DNA of 55,201 bases, from assembly GCA_037447605.1 (NCBI GenBank), contig CM074807.1:3533221-3588421 (forward strand), written 5' to 3'. Source of the stretch: Zygnema circumcarinatum (taxonomy: Eukaryota > Streptophyta > Zygnematophyceae > Zygnematales > Zygnemataceae). This document shows, piece after piece, positions 46,656 through 55,201 of this stretch; position 1 is the stretch's first letter, and every line of letters starts with the position of its first letter. The notes beneath the pieces are model-generated. The model saw only the letters and a list, made by a program, of their open reading frames with translations, was not told where the DNA came from and did no database searches. The position numbers were made by a program, and so were the translations under genes.

Positions 46656-48403
46656 TTAAACTGTCAATACATAAACACCAGAAACCATCTTCTCTGACAC
46701 CTTCCACTTTTGAATGTGCATGGGGGCGATGCATGTCTGGCTCGAGAACTTCCCAACGCATGAATCCTTGATGGTGTCATTGAACACTTGCAAATAGGCA
46801 AACCTCGCTCTTGCTGCCGGAACTCCTGTACCGGGAGGCACAGGCACGGCGGTTTCCACCACATGAAGTTTTCCGTTCAGAGAAACCATGAAGTGATGGC
46901 AGGAGTCTCCCACATTTCCTTCTCCTGCAGCAAGCAAGGGGCTAAAATGCTTCCACAACTTTGCCTCCGGATCCCTTCTGAAGACACTGACTTGGTATCC
47001 GGAATCGTTCTGGTTACCACAAACTCCGTAGAGATGATGGTTGAGAACTGCCATTGCATGACATGTGTTCAGACTTCCCTCAGCGGGCCAAAACTTCTGA
47101 ACGGGCTTCCACTTGTCCAGCTTCACGCTGTACAGAAGTGCCTCCCTTGGCCCACCTATTGAAGGCGTCTGAGGCACCACAAAGACGAGCCCATCTTTCT
47201 CAAGTGCAGCAGATGGGTAGAAGCTCCGAGAGGGCATGCTCGCAACTTCCTTCCAAACCCCTTTTGCAACATTCAACATCTCTACGCGAGTGTCCAGGAA
47301 GCCTCCAGTCACCAAAACCTCTTCCTTCCCCACGCAGACGGCAGCAAACCGTTTCCTTGAACAAGACATGCTCGGAAGTTGACGCCAGATGTGCTCCTCA
47401 AAATTGAAGGCCCACACTCGATTGCTATCAATCCTGTGATTATCTCTCCTCCAGATGAATGTTCCTCCCAGTACTATCAACCATTGCCTGATGCTAACAA
47501 CCGCATAGTTAGTGAAGCTGGAAGGCGCTTCCGTCCCATTGTTCATATTGAGTCCTTCGCAGAGCAGAGAATATGATATTGGAGGCACAGTAGAGCCCAT
47601 GCCAAGGCGAGGATCCCACACTTCAAATGAAAGGCTTCCAAGAGGGCCATCTCCTCGCGCCACGTGGAACTGCAAGCAGAGGAGCTCTTCCTGATGGCCT
47701 TCAGTTCTGCGAATGCGGGCCACCTCTTCGCCTGAGAAAACCTGCAACACAATGCAAAGAGTTATCAGAGTTTGGGCTTTGAGATTTTTATTTTAAAAAA
47801 ACATGCTCAAGACTTGCAATAAAAAGCGCGATGAACAAGTTGTCCATAGCTACTTACTTGCTCCTGCAACTATGACTCTCCAAAACTCGACTACTTTATT
47901 TTTAATCTTTATTCATAACCAATTCATACTCCCTCCAACTTCTGAATCTCTCAATAGCGCTAGCGAACAGGGCAGCAAGCACCACATAAAAGTAAGAAGA
48001 TACCAGCCTTCTCCGGCACACCAGCAAACCATTCCTTATCATCGCTTTCTTATGCCGGATAATCTCTCAAGACTCTCTCTCTCTCTCTGTCTCTCTCTCT
48101 CTCTCTCTTTCTCTCTCCCTCCTCCTCGGAAGGGGCAAGAGCAGCAGGAATCAGGGTACAGCAAGTCAATAACAAACCGAAAGCAAGATTCCAAATTTAT
48201 TTCAACCACAAGTCAGCAAACCATAACCATGAACGGAGCCTCTTTGGCGACCATACTTGGCGCCAGAGAGAGCAGACTGCTCGCAGAGGAGAGCGCCAAA
48301 CGTAGGGGATGCGCGCGAGGCAGAGCAGGGCGAGGTCGTCGGGCAGGCCGGGCAGAACAGCGCTGCAATCGCCGTCATGGCGGGGAGGAGACGAGGCCGC
48401 CAT
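46656..48403 (-). CDS. F-box/kelch-repeat protein (2 exons)
   Basis: Predicted substrate receptor of an SCF ubiquitin ligase. Exons 48403-48257 and 47741-46656 join in phase 0 (CAA|GTATGG ... GTTGCAG) to 410 residues. The F-box is at about residues 17-49 (LPGLPDDLALLCLARIPY ... RAVCSLWRQ), directly followed by the link region VFSGEEVARIRRTEGHQEEL typical of plant F-box/kelch proteins. Kelch-like blades follow: VSIRQWLIVLGGTFIWRRD, VWAFNFEEHIWRQLPSMSC, AAVCVGKEEVLVTGGF, VFVVPQ with LLYSVKLDKWKPV, and a C-terminal blade ending VYVLTV. The target is not predictable from sequence. Confidence 0.87.
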
Positions 48404-49820
48404 GGCTGCTGCTTTCCAGGGCTACATCTTCATTGAATGATGCTCGGCTATAATGAGCAGGGGAGGAACCCGAGGAAGGCGTCAGGACCCTTAGAAGGGA
48501 TTCATACTCAGTTTTTTTTTTTTTTTTTTTTTTAATCAGACCTAAATCCGTCTTGATTATCACTGGAAATCAGAGGCATAAACAGCACAGATTATTATTA
48601 GGTCAAATCCGAAGCTCTGAAGCTATTAAGACTGCCTCCCCCTCCTGCTGCCTCGCCTCACTTGTGCACTCGAGCCCCATCGCATCGAATGATGCATTCA
48701 AGCTTTGAAGCCATCCCCACATCTTCACATCTTCACACCTTCGATGCAGCCCTCCCTCCCTCACTTCAGCTCGCAGTGCATGGCTGCAGGACTGCAGACC
48801 CAACTTTGCCATTTTCTCCAAACTTTGAGGTCCCAAAGCAGAGTTCATTCAGCTCTCGTGTCATGGCTCTTCCCTTCTTGTTCCTTGGGTCCTCTTGTGG
48901 GAGGTTGGGACCTCGTAGTTTCCCATGTTGTTGTTGAACATGTGCATGTTTCTTTCATGGCATTGTGATCACAAACTGAGCACAATTACAATGTTGTCAG
49001 AGGAAACGGAGGCAACGGAGGAATTGGGCGAGCTGGGTCGAGCAACCGTTGGCAATGGTTGGCTCGTCTGCCAACCAATGGTTGACACCATTGATTCAAA
49101 CCATTGAATTCAAATGGTCGCCAATCATTTTCATTGTTGGCTGGTCGCCCACAGATGGCCCCAGCCATTGGCAATTGTTGCCAATCATTGGCAATTGATG
49201 GTCTGATAAGAAATAATGACTCTCTAAGCAATGATTCGAATCATAGGCAGCGGTTGGAAGGGTTCAACCATTGTAACCAAAGGGTGCAACCATTGGCAAT
49301 AGTTGGCTGGATCGCTAATCAATGGTTGCAACCATTGGCAATGGTGGTTTATTGATCCAATGGTTGATCGAATCGCCAACCAACGGTTGCAACAATTCCA
49401 ATGCTCAGTGCAACGTGGTTCTCTTCCCCATTGTAACGATAAGAGTATTTTTTTTTTTTTTTTCCCTTTAAAAAAAATAAAAAAGGGAGGTGTCATTCAG
49501 ATGGGTTGTCCACAAACGAACACAAACAGAAATACTCCTTCCAAGAGCAGCATAACTCTTTTGTTTGCTCCTTCAAAAAGGAGCGCTGCCGAGCCACATT
49601 CAAAGACATAGCTCCTATCTCTTCCTTCTCCCTCCCTCCTCACCCTTCACCATCCGCTGCCTCCTTCCTTCCATACTTCCAAGTGTCAAAAAATCTCCTT
49701 CCTTTCAAAATGGAATACACCCCCTTAAGTCTCACAAACCCTAAAACACTAAAAAAAATCATCTAGAGAGAGAGAGCGAGAGAGAGAGAGAGCGAGAGAG
49801 AGAGAGAGAGAGAGGGAGAG

Positions 49821-49872
<52 letters not shown>

Positions 49873-49880
49873 GTCTCCCT
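48404..49880. repeat. Intergenic, with a dense CCATTGG/CCAATGG palindrome cluster
   Basis: No gene supported. A T run (about 48510-48534) and an A/T run near 49447-49483 flank a stretch at about 49036-49420 made of over a dozen degenerate, often palindromic CCATTGGCAATGGTTG-like motifs. At 49765-49868 a GA microsatellite lies just beyond the mitoferrin stop codon. CT repeats near 48078-48122 lie inside the F-box gene intron instead. Confidence 0.8.
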
Positions 49881-52348
49881 CTACCGTTGCCATGAATTCC
49901 ACTCCTGCAGCCACGCCTTCCCAGCCTCATAGGTGGCCCAGCAGATGGCGGCTGCAGGAGTGTGGAAAAGCACTCGCGGTCTGAGCCCTCTCAGTAGCGC
50001 CATTGGGCCCTCCTCCGCCACAATCCTTTGCAGCGCTTCCTTCACAGAACCCGTCTTGAAGCGCTGTGCCCCACACACTCCCTGCGGCACTCCCTATCCG
50101 CACACATCAGCATAGGTCCACATGGCAATTGAGTTAATCTCACCATTGAGAACAGGATGGAAACAGATAAAGGACCCAAGAAAGGAACCCAGAAGAGAGT
50201 TGTGGTTGGAAGGGGGAAGTTAACTGCAACTCTTTTTGGGTTTTTGCACTATGCAAAGAGCCGCTTGTTTGCTGGCAAGTTCAAAGAGAGAGGGTGTAGT
50301 GGACTTGAAATGAAAAGAGCAGAGAGAAGAAGAACACTGAGATGTTGACTCCTTCCTGTTGAAGATAATCATTAGAGCGAGTCAATTGGAAGCTCCAACA
50401 AGTAAGTTCCACCTCCTCAACCCTACTTGTGCAGAATTGACCGTATATTGCACCATCCTATTCAGTCCACTTTTACTTCCTTCCTTCCTTCACTCACTTG
50501 GCATTGCAGACGGGTTTTGACCACATCCAAAGGCACCGTTGCAGCACTCGCCAGCGCTCCTGCAGCTCCTCCCGCTATCAAGTGAGTGGAGAGTCTCCCT
50601 TCATCTCCTCCCTCCGGACTTAGCCCCACCAACGCTTTCTTTACCGCTTCATAGGTCGCAAAATGCACCGCTGTGAAGGGCACATTCATCACCACTGTAG
50701 TCCTATACGATGTGTAGAAGGCCCTCAGCCCCTCCTCCCTAAACACTCTGCTCACGCAGTCTACCACCCCTCTGTATGGGCTTCTCCTCAGCTGCAGCCT
50801 CTGCTTCACTACATCCATGGGAGTGAATACAGCATCGCTTGCAAGGGTTGCCAAAGCTCCGGCGGTTGCATGGGCTATGGGCTGATGACCCTTCTTGTTG
50901 CCCCCCAAATGCTCTTTTGCCACTTCGTACACTGCGAAGTAGACTGCATGGGCCGGCCCTGCCCCCAACCCCATAGCCCCTATACCGCGGTAGAGCCCAC
51001 TGGGCCCCTCTCTCTGAAGGATGTGAGTGACCGCCTTCACAATGCTGTTGTGGGAGTGGGCCCCTGCAAGGACCTGCATTCGCGTCTTCACAGTGTCGAC
51101 AGGGAACATGGCCATGTGTTCCACCATCCCTGGAGGAAAAGAGAGAGAGAGTGAGGGCAAATAAGTGAAGGAGGAGTGGGAAATGGGCTGCATTCAGGGG
51201 GGAATGTATTACACGTAAGCGTAGGTACGGAGCAATAGGGATAATAGGGAGTATGGATGCTTTGAAAGAAAGAAGTGCTTACGGGAGAGGGGAGAAGTGC
51301 TATGCTCTTTCTGCAGGAGAGAGGGGAGAGGAGGGCCAATGGCTTCTTAAGGCAGAGCAATATACGGCGGCACAATGCGGGGTTTATTTTTTAGCGATAA
51401 ACAAGCTGAAAAGGAAAGAGGAAGAGACATTTTCTGGCAACGTTTTATGGTTGCAACCCAGCTTTAGGACCGCATTCCCTCATCAGCTGAGAGTTGATTG
51501 AGGGCATGCAAAGCGGATATTTCAAGAAAAAAAGGTAAAAGAAAAATATTCTAGCTCCGGATCTGGTAAATGCGTTCCCGGATTAACTGGAAAAAAACCG
51601 AACCCCGAAGACATAAAAGTTGAAAAGCACAGCCTACGTTTCTACAAAAAGCAGATGTCCAATCCCATATAAAAAAAAGAGCAGAAACTATTTTAGGTAC
51701 AAACATCCAAAGAAACGACAATGTTTCGTTTACCAGTGGCTCCCTCCTACCCATTTTTTCCCACTTGACCTAATGCATCCTCAAAACCTCAAAACCTCAA
51801 AAACAAGAAACAGGAAGCCGCTCAACGGAACTCTACCCAAATCTCAAAAACCTGCCCACAGGAAAAACCCACTTAACCATATGTTCGTCCCTCTTCCCCC
51901 CCCGCCTCTCTCCCTTTCCCCCATATCTCCCCCCCCTCTCCCTCTCTTTTCCCCATCTCCCTCCTTCCTCTCATCCCCCCCTCTCCTCCTCCCCCTCTCC
52001 CTCTCTCTTCCCCATCTCCCTCCCTTCTCCTACCCCCCCTCTCCTCCCCTCCCCCTCTCTCTCTCTCTCTTCCCCATCTCCCTCCCTCCTCCCACCCCCC
52101 CTCTCGCCTTCCCCCCCTCCCCCGCTCTCCCCTTCCCCAGGCCCCTCCTCACCCGCTATGGAGCCTGCGAGCATGTACTGGGAGAAGCCGAGCCCGTCGT
52201 GGCCGTCCTCCTCCCTCCGCCCGCGGAGCCCCTCCCTCTCCCTCTCCCCCCCCTCTTCCGCGAGCCGCCCCGCGGGCTGCGACTGATCCCGCGCCTCCTC
52301 CGCGCGCCGCAGCAGGCGTTGCTGCACTTCGGGGGCCACCTCCGCCAT
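49881..52348 (-). CDS. Mitoferrin-type mitochondrial iron carrier (3 exons)
   Basis: Mitochondrial carrier of the mitoferrin/MIT branch, expected in the inner membrane and importing ferrous iron for haem and Fe-S assembly. Exons 52348-52153, 51129-50498, 50093-49881; phases close to 346 residues, slightly long for the family because of an Arg/Glu-rich N-terminus. Three carrier repeats carry PVDTVKTRMQ, PMDVVKQRLQ and PLDVVKTRLQ signatures with matching second-half motifs (REGPSGLYRGIG, EEGLRAFYTSYR, EEGPMALLRGLRP). The mitoferrin-style start GFSQYMLAGSIAGMVEHMAM is completed only by splicing exon 1 to 2. MNVPFTAVHFATYEAVK in the fourth segment matches the substrate-contact region of the group. 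Intron 1 (about 1 kb) is full of CT-rich repeats. A GAGCAG repeat sits in the 5' flank and G-boxes lie further upstream. Confidence 0.93.
51890..52140. repeat. CT/C-rich low-complexity tract in mitoferrin intron 1
   Basis: About 250 bp of imperfect CCCTCTCC/CTCCCC repeats with recurring TTCCCCATCTCCCTCC blocks about 60 bp apart. It lies immediately downstream of exon 1, GA-rich on the transcribed sense strand. Frames over it are not coding. Confidence 0.9.
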
Positions 52349-52370
52349 GGCTCGCAGGAAGCCGCCTCAC

Positions 52371-52373
52371 AGC

Positions 52374-52443
<70 letters not shown>

Positions 52444-52495
52444 CGAGCAGGAGCAGGAGCAGGAGCAGAAGCAGGAGCAGGAGCAGGAGCAGCGT
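52371..52495. repeat. (GAGCAG)n hexamer repeat upstream of mitoferrin
   Basis: About twenty GAGCAG units with three single-base interruptions (one CACGAG, one GAAGCA, one end variant). It begins about 25 bp upstream of the mitoferrin ATG on the minus strand, so it is likely 5' UTR, read as CTGCTC on the mRNA. On the plus strand it gives a Glu-Gln frame with no other support. Confidence 0.9.
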
Positions 52496-53666
52496 GGGAG
52501 GTTCTGATTAGGGTTTCCGAAAAATTCCGAAATATTAAGGTTAGGGTTAGGGTTCAGGGTTAGGGTTGATGTGAAAAAGCTTGAGCACGACAACCGCTGC
52601 TCGTGCTCCTTGGCAGTCAGGAGCCTCAGGGATGCTGGCGGAAGGACAAGGGATTGGGCTTCTTTCTGGCAGCCATGGCCATGGCGCGGCCCTTGCAAAG
52701 TTCCTCCTCCTGCCTTCACCTTCTGCTTACGGACCTCAAAAACCAGAAAACAGAAACCAAAATGCAGAACCAAAAACCACAAACCAGAAACCCAAAACCA
52801 GAAACTGGAGGCTGAACCTCAGGAAACTGAGGGCCTCAATTGAAGGTCAACAGAAGCCAATCATAATTCGCCACGTGACAATATTGCTGACATGACAGAC
52901 TCTGATTGGCTGATCCCGACACGTGGACCAGCTCTTAAGCCTGCAGGCGGCTTCGGAAGATTCATTTTGTCACGTGGCGAGCCTGGAAGTGTCCACGTCG
53001 TGTGCTACGCTGTGGTGCTGCCACGTGACAATTCTTGATTTTGACCTTAACTGCGGTTCTGTGTGGGATGGAGTGTTTTAGACTGTTAAACTGGACACAC
53101 ATGTTTCAGTTAAGGGCCTGTTCCATGAGGAAGACAACGCAGTTCTGTGAATCCTTGCAAGGAAATCCATAGGATTCTTAGTGGGAAACATTTCACCTGC
53201 CTCCAGTTCCAGTTGCAGTTCTAGTTTCACGCTCAGTTCCACGTTCAGCGCACTTCATTGCCTTGTTCACATGAATTAGGGCTTGTCAATTTTTAGATCC
53301 CAAGAAAGTAAAATTCGAAACTAGTATACTGTCATGGCCCAGAACATTTTCGTATTGATGTACTGTTTCTTAAAACCCAAGTTCCTGCTTTGATTCAAGA
53401 TTTTCACGCCCTACCAGGGGCCTTCAGACATGGCTTCCAGTCATGAAACATTGCGTGATACCGATTCTGATCCTGCAAAATAGCAATTCGTAGTAATCCG
53501 TAGCGAGCAAATTCAGATTCAATTTCAGAAAGGTAAAGTCTGAATTCTCTGGCGGAGAGAGAGAGGATGTGGCACTGACCCTCTGGCAAGATTTTTCGGC
53601 CGCTGATTTTGGATTGGGGATATCAAAACCATGCCAACAGGATTAGGGTTTGGATTGGGATTAAGA

Positions 53667-53714
53667 TTAGGGTTAGGGTTAGGGTTAGGGTTAGGGTTAG
53701 GGTTAGGATTAGGG
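53667..53714. repeat. TTAGGG array about 30 bp before a start codon
   Basis: Six perfect TTAGGG units (53667-53702) followed by TTAGGA and TTAGGG, ending 30 bp before the ATG at 53745. Degenerate units also lie just upstream (about 53641-53666). Confidence 0.93.
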
Positions 53715-53744
53715 TTTGGATTAGGGATAGAGTGAGAGGCCTCC

Positions 53745-55201
53745 ATGGCTATGTCTGTGGCCCCGCAGTGGAGACACGTGGCATGTGCTCCAATCACTTC
53801 TGAAGGCTGCAATGGGCCGCTTCCTGATTTCTGCAGAGCAGTCTCCGGAGGGAGGGCTATCTGCCGCAGGTTTCCTGCTGGAAGATTGACGGCGATTACT
53901 GTTCAAAAGGAGAAAAGAAGAAACTTTCGGCCGTATGCAGCAGCAAATGCTGACAATGAAGAATCATCCGGATCGGCTTCTATGGAGGATGAGTGCTCTC
54001 TTGGGACGGAATCGCTGCACAGCTTCTTTGATCTGAATAGCGGGCGATGGGCAGGAAGCTTCTCTGTATGTACTTCTGAACTGTCACACGGTTGAATGTT
54101 TCTTTAAGATTGGCTGAGCACGAATGGCACTAATGAGAATGAAAGCCATGCAAGATGGGGTTGTGAAAGGCTGCTGATTTAGGGAGGCGAAGTTGGGACG
54201 ACCAAAACTAGCTTGCATTCTGAAAGCGTTTATAATGTGTTGAAACATGAAAGTGATCTCGCCAAAGGAGTGCGAGGTAGAATGCATCGGGATGGAGTAT
54301 GATTTGGTGGAACAAACAGTTGGTACACATTGTTCTCTAGGTGAATGTTCAAGTTGTGTAGGAATTTCAGCAGACCGATGTGCGCTTCACCATTGCATTT
54401 GTCTTACAAATGCCCTTTACAGATTCCTCGTATTGCAAGGCATCACAATGTCAACTGAAGTACGCAGTAAGGGCTGTAGCATTCTTGAACGGAGTTAAGC
54501 CTTTGCAACCATAGTTTGGATTCATTTATGAGGATAGCAGCATGTGGAACCATGTTACAATCTTATTTTTTCCATGAATTCCTGTTAGTGGATACATGTT
54601 GATCTATTGGACCGCCGGCTCGCAGACGTTTAACTCTGAAGGACAAGTCCTCCATTGTGTCCCAATTGAAGTATCAGCAAGCACTCATGGAAAAGGGCCG
54701 GACGCCACCTTGAAGCAGCTGTAAGGCCCTACTGACTTTCCAATTCTACAGAAGCACTAAAGCTCTAAACGTTCAAGACCTGAAATTGATGAGGAAACTG
54801 CCTGCAATTTCAGAAAGAGACAGCATTGGCTCCTTATGTTTCTCATGCAGAACGGGGCACGTTTTTCATGAGGAGGTTACAGCATGGTGTTGATTTCTCC
54901 TGCAGGCTTCGGGTGCAGCAGGCAGGCGGCCATAGTGGCGGAAAGGAAGCTACGGAAGAGAACAGCCTTGACTTTGTATGGAAGGAGGTTCAGCTGGACG
55001 AGACCAACCGTTTCACTGTGGATCGCAGACAGCAGGTAAGGTCTTTTCACCTGCACTCAACTTTACAGTAACGGCAGCCCATTGGACTGTTGCTGCATGT
55101 TCGGATAGGATCATGGTGTAACTCACTCTTTCTCCTTTCTCTCCCTTTTTCTCTTTCTTCTCCTCTCCCTCCCTTCCCCCCCCCCCCCCCCCCCCCCCCC
55201 C
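53745..55201 (+). CDS. Partial gene, probably plastid-targeted; possibly DUF3598-like
   Basis: An ATG at 53745 opens 107 codons to TTCTCT|GTATGT (donor after 54065). The N-terminus is basic and Ser/Ala-rich, as in a chloroplast transit peptide, and the exon ends SLHSFFDLNSGRWAGSFS, which recalls the start of the DUF3598 domain; that match is from memory of the family and weak. A second exon is clear at 54906-55034 (CTCCTGCAG acceptor, CAG|GTAAGG donor), encoding RVQQAGGHSGGKE to FTVDRRQQ. Its best frame needs two bases from the exon before, whereas exon one ends in phase 0, so at least one further exon is missing or a splice site differs. The gene runs off the right edge. Confidence 0.45.
54066..54905. 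other. Presumed intron sequence with unplaced exon(s)
   Basis: Between the two visible exons of the right-edge gene. One possible exon starts after CAATTTCAG at about 54811, but I could not find a donor and phase that close the frame. No repeats of note. Confidence 0.4.
55176..55201. repeat. Poly-C run at the window end
   Basis: Twenty-six C in a row after a CT-rich lead-in. Together with the CCCT repeats at position 1, it suggests the window ends where an assembly broke at simple repeats. Confidence 0.95.

Larger units (their letters stand above)
52349..53744. promoter_or_regulatory. Divergent promoter region with a regular CACGTG quartet
   Basis: Between the mitoferrin start (minus) and the partial gene at 53745 (plus). 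CACGTG occurs at 52872-52877, 52920-52925, 52971-52976 and 53022-53027 (steps of 48, 51 and 51 bp), with an inverted CCAAT box GATTGG at 52904-52909. CCACGTGACAAT is shared by the first and last boxes. TTAGGG-type units occur at about 52538-52567 and 53667-53714. No exon is seen. Confidence 0.65.

Noticed and set aside
51620-52507. 295-codon plus-strand frame with Pro-rich and Glu-Gln repeat segments
   Set aside because: It runs over a CT-rich intron, the antisense of mitoferrin exon 1 and the GAGCAG repeat; the minus-strand reading has clear carrier homology and splicing.

Overview
This is eukaryotic nuclear DNA. The genes are intron-rich with GT-AG (and a few GC-AG) introns, long GA/CT microsatellites, and plant-lineage families: a MASE1 hybrid histidine kinase, a GRAS regulator, an Agenet/TDBD/PHD/GNAT chromatin protein of the IDM1/ROS4 type, a plant-style mitoferrin and an F-box/kelch protein. 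I read it as a streptophyte (charophyte) green alga, possibly a zygnematophyte such as Closterium. The lineage is inference from gene content; the species cannot be proven from the sequence. There is no operon, CRISPR array or rRNA gene.

Layout, left to right: (1) a possible first exon of an unknown minus-strand gene at 187-20, with a TTAGGG array just upstream; (2) a hybrid histidine kinase, 4155-10627 plus (candidate 5' exon 2383-2640, then a ~750-bp GA tract in the intron); (3) a DGAT2-family acyltransferase, 12469-15695 plus, with three TGACGTCA palindromes exactly 20 bp apart upstream; (4) a DUF1295/steroid-reductase-like membrane protein, 20590-16776 minus, 10 exons, divergent from (5) a DPH7 WD-repeat protein, 21671-23126 plus; (6) an organelle-type peptidyl-tRNA hydrolase, 26450-23735 minus, 8 exons; (7) a repeat-rich stretch with TA-flanked inverted-repeat elements; (8) a GRAS protein, 28918-31679 plus, followed directly by a decayed copy of part of its first exon; (9) more non-coding DNA with foldback elements; (10) a predicted 2,883-residue IDM1-like protein, 34263-45671 plus, 10 exons; (11) an F-box/kelch protein, 48403-46656 minus; (12) a mitoferrin, 52348-49881 minus; (13) a partial gene running off the right edge from 53745 plus, probably plastid-targeted. 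I assembled exon chains by joining ORF pieces only where both splice sites and reading phase agreed; phases close exactly in genes 2-6, 8, 10, 11 and 12.

The genes do not form one pathway; they are ordinary neighbours: signalling (2), lipid metabolism (3, 4), translation upkeep (5, 6), transcription/chromatin/protein turnover (8, 10, 11) and mitochondrial iron import (12). The most notable signals are regulatory and structural: the 20-bp-phased bZIP-type palindromes, a quartet of CACGTG boxes about 50 bp apart, TTAGGG micro-arrays close to several start codons, tandem duplications that copy splice sites, two GC-AG introns with the same donor hexamer, clusters of CCATTGG-type palindromes, and the very large tail on the IDM1-like protein. 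Both ends of the window lie in simple repeats (CCCT at the left, 26 C at the right), which suggests a contig broken at repeats.
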